50,373 nt of DNA from positions 1 through 50,373 of the forward strand of contig JAGCLZ010000101.1 of the NCBI GenBank assembly GCA_017646685.1, given 5' to 3'. The stretch is from Bacteroidales bacterium (GTDB lineage Bacteria > Bacteroidota > Bacteroidia > Bacteroidales > P3). The notes under the pieces were generated by a model. It worked only from the letters and a program-made list of their open reading frames with translations. It was not told the DNA's origin and ran no database searches. Shown one piece after another: positions 17,270-26,093 of this stretch (its first letter is position 1; each line of letters begins with the position of its first letter). The position numbers were made by a program, and so were the translations under genes.

Positions 17270-17277
17270 CAAAGATA
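17270..17277 (-). promoter_or_regulatory. -7 box of the M23 peptidase gene
   Basis: TATCTTTG on the minus strand, 178 nt upstream of the ATG, implying a long leader. No -33 TTTG is obvious. Confidence 0.5.
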
Positions 17278-17420
17278 CGACATTTTTTTTAGAGTTTGGG
17301 ATTTTTTTTCAACAAAAAGATACAAGACATCTAATTTGTAGCATATCTTTTGTTTGCATGTTGATATTGTAGCTGCAAATTTCGTTGATATACAAATAAA
17401 AATGCTGCAAGGTGAGGGCG

Positions 17421-17575
17421 TAAAATTGCATCACGAGCTAGATTTGTTTGCATCACCTATCAGTTGCATCTACTTCGCGAGGGAATTTTGTGGCAGTATA
17501 TCAGCCGGCGATTGACAATATATCAGCACGTTCTTGACACCTTATCATGAAATAATTGACAGTAGGGTATAAAAA
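17421..17575 (+). repeat. Dispersed iteron-hairpin element, copy B
   Basis: Three iterons start at 17431 (TCACGA), 17453 (TCACCT) and 17475 (TCGCGA), 22 nt apart. ATTGAC boxes lie at 17511 (36 nt after the last iteron) and 17555 (44 nt later). The stem is ACCTTA 17539-17544 with TAGGGT 17563-17568, with one pair changed to a wobble. It lies between the divergent M23 and universal stress genes. Confidence 0.8.
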
Positions 17576-17654
17576 TACACACAACTATAGGAAACTTCTA
17601 AAAAAACGAACAAAAATACAAATAAAGATGTTTTATCGAACAAAAATCGTTTTT

Positions 17655-18509
17655 ATGGATAAAATAATATTAGGATACGACTTTACTGAAAATACCGATT
17701 GTGCATTAAATGTTGCATTTACGTTGGCCGAAAAGAGTGATTGTGTGCTGGAATTGGTGTGGGTCGACAATTCGTTAGATGATTTGATTCAGATAGCAAA
17801 AGAGACCATACGTCAGCGTATTGAAGAGATTTTGCGAACCATAGTTTCGAAAAATAGTAATAGATTATCGCCCGAAAGATTGATATACTCGATAGTGGAG
17901 GGAAAAGTGTATGAGGCTTTGGCTGAAAAGGCTAATTTTGAAGAAGCTGCATTGCTGATAATAGGTACACACAATGTAGGTGGTTTTGAAACTCGTTGGA
18001 CCAAGAATAATGCATCGAGATTGGTGGAAATGGCTAAATGTCCGGTGCTTACGGTACCATTGGACAGTGATGATGTTATAGGGTTTAAACACATTGTTTT
18101 CCCTGTTGATTTCACTTTTTCCACGCGTGAGAAAGCACCTATTATTGCATGGCTGGCACAGGGTTTTGGATCATATATATACATATTGGGACTGCTTACA
18201 TCAACCGAAGATTCGCACGTCGAGAAGGTGGAAGAATACGTATGGCAGGTGTCTCGATTTTTTGTCAATAATCAAGTTGAATATGAAACAGAGTACCGAA
18301 AAACAAAAAATCTTGCAAAGGAAATACTATCATTTGCCGAAGAAAAGAATGCTGATATGATTGCGGTAATGACAAAACAAGAAAAAGCAGTGGCAAATAT
18401 TCTTTTTGGAACATATACGCATCAGATAGTAATGAATTCAAAAATACCGGTTTTAACCATGAAACCTTTAGAAATAAATACGTTAGATCAAGAGTATTCG
18501 GGAACATAA
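17655..18509 (+). CDS. Universal stress protein, tandem UspA domains
   Basis: A 284-residue cytoplasmic protein with two Usp folds (about 1-140 and 150-278). The first begins MDKIILGYDFTENTDCAL and contains LLIIGTHNVGG; the second begins HIVFPVDFTFSTREKAP and ends with the nucleotide-loop-like GTYTHQIVMNSKIPVLTM. Usp proteins bind ATP or respond to stress and growth arrest. The start at 17655 was chosen at the beginning of the Usp fold; the longer frame runs back into repeat copy B. Confidence 0.9.
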   Translation: MDKIILGYDFTENTDCALNVAFTLAEKSDCVLELVWVDNSLDDLIQIAKETIRQRIEEILRTIVSKNSNRLSPERLIYSIVEGKVYEALAEKANFEEAALLIIGTHNVGGFETRWTKNNASRLVEMAKCPVLTVPLDSDDVIGFKHIVFPVDFTFSTREKAPIIAWLAQGFGSYIYILGLLTSTEDSHVEKVEEYVWQVSRFFVNNQVEYETEYRKTKNLAKEILSFAEEKNADMIAVMTKQEKAVANILFGTYTHQIVMNSKIPVLTMKPLEINTLDQEYSGT

Positions 18510-18575
18510 AATATTGTTGCAAACTATAACAAGCAATTGTTTTATTCTTTTATATCATAATTCCATAAAAAAATG

Positions 18576-18583
18576 TATCTTTG
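18576..18583 (+). promoter_or_regulatory. -7 box upstream of the LRR protein gene
   Basis: TATCTTTG matches the consensus, about 53 nt before the ATG at 18636. The alternative TTG start at 18606 would leave a very short leader. Confidence 0.6.
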
Positions 18584-18635
18584 TGTTTGATAAATTTATA
18601 GTTATTTGCAATCTAACACTTTGATAAATAGAATT

Positions 18636-20174
18636 ATGACTGAGTATAAATATGACGATTATTCATTAAATGAAGATATTGAAGAAAGAGTGCAATTATT
18701 TGAGCCCGATAATACAGATATTGCACCGTCTGCTATGTTGCGATATGCCTGTATGGGTACAGTTTTAGTCTCTTGTTCACCGGAATATGAAGGTGTGTTG
18801 GAAGTACCGGAAGGTGTGGAAATATTAGCATCTAATTGTTTTAGATACTGTACTAAACTTACTGGAATAATTATTCCTTCCACATTGAAAGTAATATCTC
18901 GTGATTCCTTTCGTAATACTTCGTCATTAAGTCATTTCACTGCAAGTTACGAAAATCAATATTTTTCGACATCTGAAGATGGTAAGGCTTTGTTTAATAT
19001 CGAAAAGACTATACTTATAAAAGTAGCCACTGATATAGAAGAATATGTGGTGCCGGAAACAGTAATTACTATCAGAAATTATGCTTTTCATCGCTCAAAA
19101 GCCTTGAAAAAGATATATTTCTCTAATAATACGAAGGAGATATTGTCTTGTGCGTTTCAAGGATGTACATCTCTTTCGGATGTTTCGTTTCCCGATTCAG
19201 TTACAAAAATTGGACGTTGTTCATTCGAAGGTTGCAAGTCGCTGAAATCAGTTATAATTCCTTCTCAAGTGAAAAAATGTAGCAGAGGGTCGTTTGCGGA
19301 ATGTACATCGTTGAATAGAATCGAATTGCCCGAAGGTATAAAAGTAATAGAGGATGATAGTTTTGCGTATTGTGTGACATTGAGAGAGATACGTTTACCA
19401 TCGACGGTTAAAAAAATAGATTCGTCGGCATTTCAGGGGTGCGAAAATTTGGCAAAAATTGTTGTTGACGAGAATAATGCATGGTTTTCTACGGAAGATA
19501 ATTGTTTGTATGATAAGTATCAAACAGCATTGATTCGCTGTTCGAGCGATTATGAAACATTTATTGCTCCGGAATTATTATCCTATATAAATCCGTATGC
19601 TTTTTCGGGTTGTATGAAATTACAGAAGGTATTTTTACCTATGTATTTGTTGAGAATAGAAGATTATACTTTCGCCAATTGCGAAAATTTAGATACAGTG
19701 GATATTCCCGACAATGTAATTGCAATCAAGAAATGTGCATTTGAAAATTGTAAAAATCTGGTTACTTTGAATATAGGCGAATATTCTTCATTGAAAAAAA
19801 TAGGAGATTATGCATTTGCCGGTTGCGAAAAGTTGGAGAAAATATCACTTCCGGATTCGGTGTTAGAAATTTGTGATTATGACGATAGCGGAGGTGGAAC
19901 ATTTAGCGGATGTATCAGTTTGAAGGAGATATCTATACCTCCAAAGGTAAACTATCTGAATGAATCGATATTTTATAATTGTAAATCTCTTACGAAGGTT
20001 AAGTTGCCATACGGTTTAGAATATTTGGATAAAGATGTATTTTATGGTTGTGACAATATAAAAACAGTTGTACTTCGTAATACCAATACGAAAATAGAAG
20101 AAGAAACTTTTCCGAAAGATGTTGAAATAATAGTTGAGGAATCTCAGCTATACAATAAAATAATGTTTGAATGA
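18636..20174 (+). CDS. BspA-type leucine-rich repeat protein (LRR_5)
   Basis: A 512-residue protein made of about 15 repeats of roughly 23 residues with the LRR_5 pattern: IGDYAFAGCEKLEKISLPDS, IDSSAFQGCENL, IKKCAFENCKNL. Most BspA-like proteins are exported adhesins, but this one has no signal peptide or C-terminal sorting domain, so it appears cytoplasmic. Two islands (about 95-135 and 270-315) break the repeats with YFSTEDNCLYD-type hairpins common in this family. It is 13 nt upstream of aroE. Partner unknown. Confidence 0.9.
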   Translation: MTEYKYDDYSLNEDIEERVQLFEPDNTDIAPSAMLRYACMGTVLVSCSPEYEGVLEVPEGVEILASNCFRYCTKLTGIIIPSTLKVISRDSFRNTSSLSHFTASYENQYFSTSEDGKALFNIEKTILIKVATDIEEYVVPETVITIRNYAFHRSKALKKIYFSNNTKEILSCAFQGCTSLSDVSFPDSVTKIGRCSFEGCKSLKSVIIPSQVKKCSRGSFAECTSLNRIELPEGIKVIEDDSFAYCVTLREIRLPSTVKKIDSSAFQGCENLAKIVVDENNAWFSTEDNCLYDKYQTALIRCSSDYETFIAPELLSYINPYAFSGCMKLQKVFLPMYLLRIEDYTFANCENLDTVDIPDNVIAIKKCAFENCKNLVTLNIGEYSSLKKIGDYAFAGCEKLEKISLPDSVLEICDYDDSGGGTFSGCISLKEISIPPKVNYLNESIFYNCKSLTKVKLPYGLEYLDKDVFYGCDNIKTVVLRNTNTKIEEETFPKDVEIIVEESQLYNKIMFE

Positions 20175-20187
20175 TTTTATCAATGCT

Positions 20188-20928
20188 ATGAAACGATACG
20201 GATTGATAGGTAAAACACTTTCTCATTCATTTTCTAAACGATATTTTGATGCTTATTTCAAAGATAAACCGGGATATTCATACGACTTGTATGAGTTGGA
20301 ATCAATCGATATGCTTACTCAGCTTGTTAGTTCCAAACATCCTTTGGGATTGAACGTTACTATTCCATATAAGCAATCTATTTTATCCTTTTTAGATGAA
20401 TTGAGTGAAGAAGCCAAAACTGTGGGAGCTGTGAATGTAGTGAAGTTGGATTATAATTCAGATGCTCCCGTATTGAAAGGATATAATACTGATGTATATG
20501 GATTTGAAAATTCGTTACTACCGTTGTTACAATCGTATCATGATAGTGCTATTATATTAGGTACAGGTGGTGCATCGAAAGCTGTGGCATATGTTTTGGA
20601 TAGGCTGAATATTGATTATCTATTTGTAAGTAGGGAAAAAGAGAAAGATGGAAAAGTAATAAACTTTCAGCACCTTTCATCTGAAATTATTTCTTCACAT
20701 TTACTGATAATAAATACAACACCTGTTGGTATGTATCCGAATACAGCGACTTATCCACAATTGAATTTTGAAGCAATAACTTCTAAACATTTATTTTATG
20801 ATTTGATATATAATCCCCCAAAAACAATGTTATTAAAAGAAGCAGAAAGGAGGGGTGCAATTATCAAAAATGGCATGGATATGCTTATTATGCAAGCAAA
20901 GAAAAGTTGGGAAATATGGTACGATTAA
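20188..20928 (+). CDS. aroE: Shikimate dehydrogenase (AroE)
   Basis: A 246-residue NADPH-dependent enzyme that reduces 3-dehydroshikimate to shikimate in aromatic amino-acid synthesis. Substrate-site motifs are GKTLSHSFSKRYF near the start, LNVTIPYKQ with the catalytic Lys, and GYNTDVYGF with the catalytic Asp. The nucleotide loop is GTGGASKAV. At the C-terminus, NGMDMLIMQA matches the family. The start at 20188 matches the family N-terminus MKRYGLIG; a TTG at 20167 would overlap the LRR gene. Cotranscription with the LRR gene is likely. Confidence 0.95.
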   Translation: MKRYGLIGKTLSHSFSKRYFDAYFKDKPGYSYDLYELESIDMLTQLVSSKHPLGLNVTIPYKQSILSFLDELSEEAKTVGAVNVVKLDYNSDAPVLKGYNTDVYGFENSLLPLLQSYHDSAIILGTGGASKAVAYVLDRLNIDYLFVSREKEKDGKVINFQHLSSEIISSHLLIINTTPVGMYPNTATYPQLNFEAITSKHLFYDLIYNPPKTMLLKEAERRGAIIKNGMDMLIMQAKKSWEIWYD

Positions 20929-20959
20929 AGCAAAAACTATAATCTATAAATATTTAAAC

Positions 20960-22792
20960 TTATTCAAAGCGAATGTCTTTCACATTGAGTTGGTATTCTG
21001 TTTTGCCATTCCAAAAATTTTCTTCTATATGATAGCATATAGAAAATTGTTTCCCTGCACGAATGTTATCATAATGGTTGCCTAGTTGGAAACCTATAGA
21101 AGGTATTTCGTAAAAACGTTCGTTTAATGGAATAACACCAAACTTCAAATGTTTGCTACCAACAACTCGAGCTTGACCAGTGTCTACCAAATTATTGGTT
21201 TGAAATACAGGTGTCATGTTTTCAGGACCAAAAGGTGAGAACTGCTTAAGTATTCTTAGAAATTTAGGATTCCAAGTTTCTGCAAAACTTATAATGGCAT
21301 CTATTTCTATTTCCGGAGTCATTTGGTCATCTCGTATTGTTTGATTTACGATTTCTTCAAATCTTTGTACAAATTTTTTGAAGTTTTCCGGTTTTATGGA
21401 TACACCTGCCGCATATTTGTGTCCACCAAAGTGCTCGAGTAAGTCGGCACATTGTTCAAGAGCAGTGTGTATGTCAAAATCTTTGATAGAGCGAGCCGAA
21501 CCTGTTATCAAATCATTAGATTTGGTGAATATAATTGTAGGTTTATAGTATGCTTCCACTAAACGTGAGGCTACTATTCCTATTACACCTTTGTGCCATG
21601 AATCTTTATAAAGAACTATAGATTTTTTGTTCTTGAAATTTATATCATTCGTTAATATCTCTTTGGCCTCTTCTGTGGCCATACTATCCAAATCTTTACG
21701 TTCTTTATTATATATATCTATTTCTTGTGCTATTACTTTTGCTTCGTTTATGTTGGTTGAAATTAAAAGTCTTACACTATTTAGCGCACTATGTATTCGT
21801 CCTGCTGCATTTATACGAGGACCTATAAGAAACACAAGGTCGCTAATATTTAGTTCTTTGCAGAAATATTGTTCATTGTTGAGTTCTTTAGGTTCATGTG
21901 TATTATTAGTATTTTTGGGTGCTATATTGCTATAGAATAGGATTGCTTCCAAACCTGCACGAGGGCATCTGTTTAGCACTTTCAAACCATAAAATGCCAA
22001 TACCCTATTTTCGCCCATAATAGGAACTATATCAGAAGCTATACTTACAGCAACTAAGTCTAAGTATGGGAGCAATTTTCGTTTTATATTTTCTTTTATT
22101 TGTAGTCTTTTGCTATTCGTCGGATCGATGTTTTCTGATAGTTTTACACCGAGTTTTTGTTCTAAGTGTGCTTCAATAAGTTTAAATCCTATACCACAAC
22201 CCGACAATTCTTTGTAAGGATAGTTACAATCGTAACGTTTTGGGTCTAATATAGCGTATGCTTTTGGAAGTTCATCGCCTGGTAAATGGTGGTCTGCTAC
22301 AATAAAATCTATATTTTTTTCTGCAGCATACTTTATTTGTTCCAAAGCCTTTATCCCACAATCCAATGCTATGACCAACGATACATTGGTGCGAACAGCA
22401 TATTCAATTCCTTGAAAGGAGATACCATATCCCTCTGTGTCTCTATCCGGAATATAATAGTCTATATTTTTGTAGAATGAGTTTAAATATGTATAAACCA
22501 ACGATACCGCTGTTGTTCCATCTACGTCATAGTCGCCATAAACCAATATTTTTTCATTGTTATCAATGGCTCTGTTTACACGCAAGATAGCACGATCCAT
22601 ATCTTTCATAAGAAATGGGTCGTGAAGATAGTCTAAACTCGGACGGAAAAACTCTCGAGCTTTTTCAAATGTAGTTATTCCTCTTTCAACAAGCAGAGTA
22701 GCAATAACTTTGTCAACATTGAGTTCTGTAGCAAGTTTTTCAACCTCGTTTCTATCGTAATTATTTTGTACTATCCAACGTTTATCTTTCAT
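20960..22792 (-). CDS. recJ: Single-stranded-DNA exonuclease RecJ
   Basis: A 610-residue 5'-3' exonuclease of recombination and mismatch repair. The DHH phosphoesterase motifs are present: YGDYDVDG (85-92), ALDCG (142-146), ADHHLPG with DHH at 167-169, and GPRINAAGR. The DHHA1 part follows with FGGHKYAAG, then the C-terminal OB-fold. It runs convergent to aroE with only 31 nt between stops and no clear terminator. It follows lolA by 55 nt and may share its operon. Confidence 0.96.
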   Translation of the reverse strand: MKDKRWIVQNNYDRNEVEKLATELNVDKVIATLLVERGITTFEKAREFFRPSLDYLHDPFLMKDMDRAILRVNRAIDNNEKILVYGDYDVDGTTAVSLVYTYLNSFYKNIDYYIPDRDTEGYGISFQGIEYAVRTNVSLVIALDCGIKALEQIKYAAEKNIDFIVADHHLPGDELPKAYAILDPKRYDCNYPYKELSGCGIGFKLIEAHLEQKLGVKLSENIDPTNSKRLQIKENIKRKLLPYLDLVAVSIASDIVPIMGENRVLAFYGLKVLNRCPRAGLEAILFYSNIAPKNTNNTHEPKELNNEQYFCKELNISDLVFLIGPRINAAGRIHSALNSVRLLISTNINEAKVIAQEIDIYNKERKDLDSMATEEAKEILTNDINFKNKKSIVLYKDSWHKGVIGIVASRLVEAYYKPTIIFTKSNDLITGSARSIKDFDIHTALEQCADLLEHFGGHKYAAGVSIKPENFKKFVQRFEEIVNQTIRDDQMTPEIEIDAIISFAETWNPKFLRILKQFSPFGPENMTPVFQTNNLVDTGQARVVGSKHLKFGVIPLNERFYEIPSIGFQLGNHYDNIRAGKQFSICYHIEENFWNGKTEYQLNVKDIRFE

Positions 22793-22847
22793 TAAGTGAT
22801 TATATGTAGTATATCCGGCCTTTAATTTATTATATAACTCCGAAATT

Positions 22848-23516
22848 TTATCTCATATCGATTATTTCAATACCTTTGTTTTCGGCAGGATTAAAAACAA
22901 AGTCTGCTTCGCTAGTTGTTACATCTGTTCTATATTGCTCTATAGTGTATTCGGTTTGTGAAGAATCATAATAATACATTGCCATATTTTTCAATTGATA
23001 GCTCTTTTTGTCTATCAATAGTCTTATTTTATGATATTCTTTTCCTTTGGTAGGAGTGAGGTCTATCACAAAAGTTCCATCTTCATTTTCACGTATAAAT
23101 TTTGCTTTGAAATTTTTCTCGTAGTTATCAAAAAGTTTTGATGGATTCAGAATATTATCTTCTTCCTTTTCTATATTATTGATAATAACTTCTTTGGTTT
23201 CCTTATTGTGGTGCCATACTGTCTTACCATCGCAGTAGAATACGTGTTTTTCTACAAGTATTTGATATTTATTTTTTGATAGTAGTACTCTTGCTTTTTG
23301 ACGCGACTTTTCTTTCTTCTCTTGGTCTTTGATTATTATTTGTGATGTGAAACTTATGCCATTGGATGATTTTATCTTATCTTTTGCTTTAGATAGGATG
23401 CTTTTTGCTTTTTCATCAACAGCACCTTTTTGTGTATGCGACAACTGTGCATTTGCACTGAAAGTTGTGCCTATCAAAAGAACTATAGCTACTAATATCT
23501 TGTTATTTATCTTCAT
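22848..23516 (-). CDS. LolA-like periplasmic lipoprotein carrier
   Basis: A 222-residue protein with a signal peptide ending near ANAQ and the LolA/LolB-type fold: an N-terminal helix, then strands with KARVLLSKNKYQI, CDGKTVWHHNKETKEVII and IDLTPTKGKEYHKIRLLID. LolA ferries lipoproteins from the inner to the outer membrane. The start at 23516 is set by the signal peptide; the open frame upstream is inside folE. Bacteroidota often carry several LolA-fold proteins, so this may not be the primary carrier. Confidence 0.85.
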   Translation of the reverse strand: MKINNKILVAIVLLIGTTFSANAQLSHTQKGAVDEKAKSILSKAKDKIKSSNGISFTSQIIIKDQEKKEKSRQKARVLLSKNKYQILVEKHVFYCDGKTVWHHNKETKEVIINNIEKEEDNILNPSKLFDNYEKNFKAKFIRENEDGTFVIDLTPTKGKEYHKIRLLIDKKSYQLKNMAMYYYDSSQTEYTIEQYRTDVTTSEADFVFNPAENKGIEIIDMR

Positions 23517-23539
23517 GTCTTTTCGATTTTTTAGATGGA

Positions 23540-24160
23540 TTACATTAAATTTACTCCTATAAGATGCATAAATTCTTCGCGAGTAGATTTGTTTTTTAAG
23601 AAAGCTCCTGTAAAATCTGATGTTGTTGTTACAGAGTTTTGTTTTTGTACTCCTCTCATACTCATACATAAATGTTGAGCTTCTATCACCACAGCTACTC
23701 CAAGTGGGTTGAGGGTATTTTGGATACAATCTTTTATTTGTTTTGTTAGGCGTTCTTGTACTTGCAAACGACGAGCGTATGCATCAACAACGCGAGGAAT
23801 TTTGCTCAATCCCACTATTTTTCCGTTTGGAATGTACGCAACGTGAGCTTTTCCAACAATGGGAACCAAATGATGTTCACACAAAGAGTATATCTCAATG
23901 TCTTTTACAAGAACCATTTGCTTATAATCTTCGGTGAATACTGCTGATTTGATGATGTTTTCAGGTTCTAAGTCATAGCCGTGAGTAAAGAATTGCATTG
24001 CTTTAGCTATGCGAACCGGACTATCAATTAGTCCTTCCCGCTCCGGATTTTCGCCTATAAGGCGTAAAATCTCCTTATAATGAGCGGCAAGTTCCTGTAT
24101 TGTCTCATCATTATATTCGTCAATTCGTTTGTATCCCAATATGTTATTATTTTCTTTCAT
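23540..24160 (-). CDS. folE: GTP cyclohydrolase I (FolE)
   Basis: A 206-residue enzyme converting GTP to dihydroneopterin triphosphate, the first step of folate or pterin synthesis. Zinc ligands are visible: Cys94 in SLCEHHLVP and Cys165 in [10 protein letters not shown]. Other family markers are [23 protein letters not shown] and the C-terminal FMHLIGV. It has a promoter 27 nt upstream, and lolA follows after 23 nt. Confidence 0.97.
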   Translation of the reverse strand: MKENNNILGYKRIDEYNDETIQELAAHYKEILRLIGENPEREGLIDSPVRIAKAMQFFTHGYDLEPENIIKSAVFTEDYKQMVLVKDIEIYSLCEHHLVPIVGKAHVAYIPNGKIVGLSKIPRVVDAYARRLQVQERLTKQIKDCIQNTLNPLGVAVVIEAQHLCMSMRGVQKQNSVTTTSDFTGAFLKNKSTREEFMHLIGVNLM

Positions 24161-24186
24161 CTATTGTTGCGTAAAGAATTAATTTG

Positions 24187-24194
24187 CAAAGATA
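24187..24194 (-). promoter_or_regulatory. -7 box of folE
   Basis: TATCTTTG followed by C on the minus strand, ending 27 nt before the folE ATG. No -33 TTTG is clear. Confidence 0.6.
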
Positions 24195-24372
24195 CAAAAA
24201 AAATGCAATTTATTTGCATTAAAATTGATATATATATATAACATATTGATTGAGTGAAAAATATTTTTTATTTTGCTAGTTCGTATAATTCTTCGATTGT
24301 CCATGTTTTTTTTCTATAAAACTTGCAACAATTTTTTGCTATATGAATTAAAATGCAATATATGTGGGAGTG

Positions 24373-24548
24373 AAATTTATATCGCGAGGTAAATTTATCT
24401 GCATCACGACTCAGTTTAATCTACATCACGAGGGAATTTTGTTTACATCACGATGTATTTTTGAATCATATTATTGTCTGAAAATTGATGGTATACCATC
24501 ACGCTCGTGACACCCTACTATGAAACGATTGACGGTAGGGTGTAAATA
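24373..24548 (+). repeat. Dispersed iteron-hairpin element, copy C
   Basis: This is the most regular copy. Four iterons start at 24382 (TCGCGA), 24404, 24426 and 24448 (TCACGA), each 22 nt apart and all in the same orientation. ATTGAT at 24484 and ATTGAC at 24528 are 44 nt apart, the first 36 nt after the last iteron. The stem is 8 bp, CACCCTAC (24511-24518) with GTAGGGTG (24535-24542). Confidence 0.88.
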
Positions 24549-24640
24549 TGGCTAATTAATCCATGGCTGGAAATCCGGAAATGGAAACATTATCTATCCG
24601 ATGCTTGTATATTATAAATTCCTAAGGTTGAAGGAAAGAT

Positions 24641-25360
24641 TTATTTCTCTCCAATATATTCAATTACTTGGTAAGCAGGTGTATTGTTTTCGTTTACCGG
24701 TTGATAGTATGTACCATTGGAATAATAATAAACAAAACCATCGTTGGTTATTTCTTCGGCATCGGCTGGAAGGTTCAGCACTATACACCCTATTGGAGGG
24801 CTTACCACTACGTATCTATTCATATCTTTGCGATAGAATGTACCATTATAATAATAGTATGTTTCACCGTTGTATGAGGTAGTGAATGTGTTGTTTGGCA
24901 GAGTTTCCACACCATAGCCGATAGGAGGTGCTATTACAATATAGCCATCGTTTTGTTTGTGATAGAATACACCATCGTTGTAATAAATAGGTTGTGCTAC
25001 TTGCGAGGCTATATCTGCTGCTATGGCAGTGGCCAAAGATACAGTGGCAATAGTGCCTATAAATGATCCAATTGGATGCCAATTGCTACCCCAATAGTAT
25101 GGAGTAGGGTGATGATACCAATATCTAGGATGGTATATAGGGTTGTGGTGTATGTGAGGAGGTCTTGCTATAGGTCTGTGAGGGCGAATATTATTTATCG
25201 GGCGGTTTGCCATAGATGGTCTCGGGCGTGGTGGCCTATTGGGTATACGGTGTGATGGCATAGTATGTCGTCCCATACCTCTACGTTGAGCTTCTACAAT
25301 CTCATTGTTACAAAAGTATACAATACCCATTGATATTAATATGATTGTCTTTTTTTTCAT
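24641..25360 (-). CDS. DUF6515-like exported protein
   Basis: A 239-residue protein with a signal peptide ending near VEAQ. A Pro/Arg/His/Met-rich low-complexity region (about 26-95) is followed by a short Ala-rich helix (GTIATVSLATAIAADIAS) and three copies of a Tyr-rich unit, YYxNGTFYxxxxxxYxVVxPPIG, then a divergent last copy. The unit is seen in DUF6515 proteins of Bacteroidota; function unknown, probably cell surface. It follows its paralogue by 18 nt. Confidence 0.8.
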   Translation of the reverse strand: MKKKTIILISMGIVYFCNNEIVEAQRRGMGRHTMPSHRIPNRPPRPRPSMANRPINNIRPHRPIARPPHIHHNPIYHPRYWYHHPTPYYWGSNWHPIGSFIGTIATVSLATAIAADIASQVAQPIYYNDGVFYHKQNDGYIVIAPPIGYGVETLPNNTFTTSYNGETYYYYNGTFYRKDMNRYVVVSPPIGCIVLNLPADAEEITNDGFVYYYSNGTYYQPVNENNTPAYQVIEYIGEK

Positions 25361-25378
25361 CTAGTTTTATGTTATGGG

Positions 25379-25984
25379 TTAGTTTCCTACTACTTGAAAC
25401 CATATTTCTCCGTACAAATTACGAGGTTGATAATATGTATTTCCTTGTCTGTAAATGATGTCGCCATTACCATCGTTCATAATAATGGAGTTTTTGGGAA
25501 GTTCAGGGAGTAATATTCCCAAAGGGGCTTTCACTGTCGTATAGTAGTTATTGGAGTTTTTTACAAAGAAATTACCTCCATAATAGTCGTATACAGTATT
25601 TTTGTATTTAAAATGATTACTATTGTATGGTATTCCGGGCACGGTGTAGCCTATAGGTGCCGGCACAACAATGTAACCGCCGTTATAGTCTATATAAAAT
25701 GTACCGTTGCCGTAAAAATATTGGATGTTTGATTTTATACTTGGAGGCGTTTGGAGCGCCACAATGTTATCTGCAAGATTATTTTCCGAATATTGTCCTA
25801 CACTTGCTTCTTTGTATATACGTTGTTTTTGATGTCTATGCCACCATAAACTATGAGGATAGGCATTGTAAGACACATATGTGCTTCCCCAACCTTGACA
25901 CCATGGTTCGCATTGAGCCATGCTATCGTTGAAGAAACCTGCTAATGCCATTAAGATTATGTAGTTGTAAAATGAAGATTTCAT
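25379..25984 (-). CDS. DUF6515-like exported protein (paralogue)
   Basis: A 201-residue protein with a signal peptide ending near SMAQ and the same repeated unit as its neighbour: GNGTFYIDYNGGYIVVPAP, YYGGNFFVKNSNNYYTTVKA and a final RQGNTYYQP. The Pro/Arg/His-rich linker of the neighbour is missing; instead there is a short Trp/His-rich stretch (WWHRHQKQR). The start at 25984 is set by the signal peptide; ATG 26008 is an alternative. The two genes look like a tandem duplication that diverged. Confidence 0.78.
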   Translation of the reverse strand: MKSSFYNYIILMALAGFFNDSMAQCEPWCQGWGSTYVSYNAYPHSLWWHRHQKQRIYKEASVGQYSENNLADNIVALQTPPSIKSNIQYFYGNGTFYIDYNGGYIVVPAPIGYTVPGIPYNSNHFKYKNTVYDYYGGNFFVKNSNNYYTTVKAPLGILLPELPKNSIIMNDGNGDIIYRQGNTYYQPRNLYGEIWFQVVGN

Positions 25985-26023
25985 AAAAATACGCTTTTGT
26001 TTTTTCATCAACCATAACAAAAA

Positions 26024-26066
26024 TAAAAGCACTTTGTTTTGCAAAATCGTAAACAAAGTGCTTTTA
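26024..26066 (-). terminator. Terminator of topA
   Basis: A 16-bp perfect stem (26024-26039 with 26051-26066, core AAAAGCACTTTG) lies 28 nt past the topA stop, with TTTTATTTTTG following on the minus strand. Confidence 0.85.
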
Positions 26067-26093
26067 GTATGTATTTGGAGGATGATATAATTC

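Noticed and set aside
23517..23729. Long N-terminal extension of the LolA-like protein
   Set aside because: It overlaps the end of folE in another frame, and the signal peptide begins at 23516.
24382..24470. The 22-nt iterons looked like a possible CRISPR array
   Set aside because: Only six bases recur strictly, the intervening 16 nt are similar between units and between loci, and no cas genes are present; the arrays end after two to four units.
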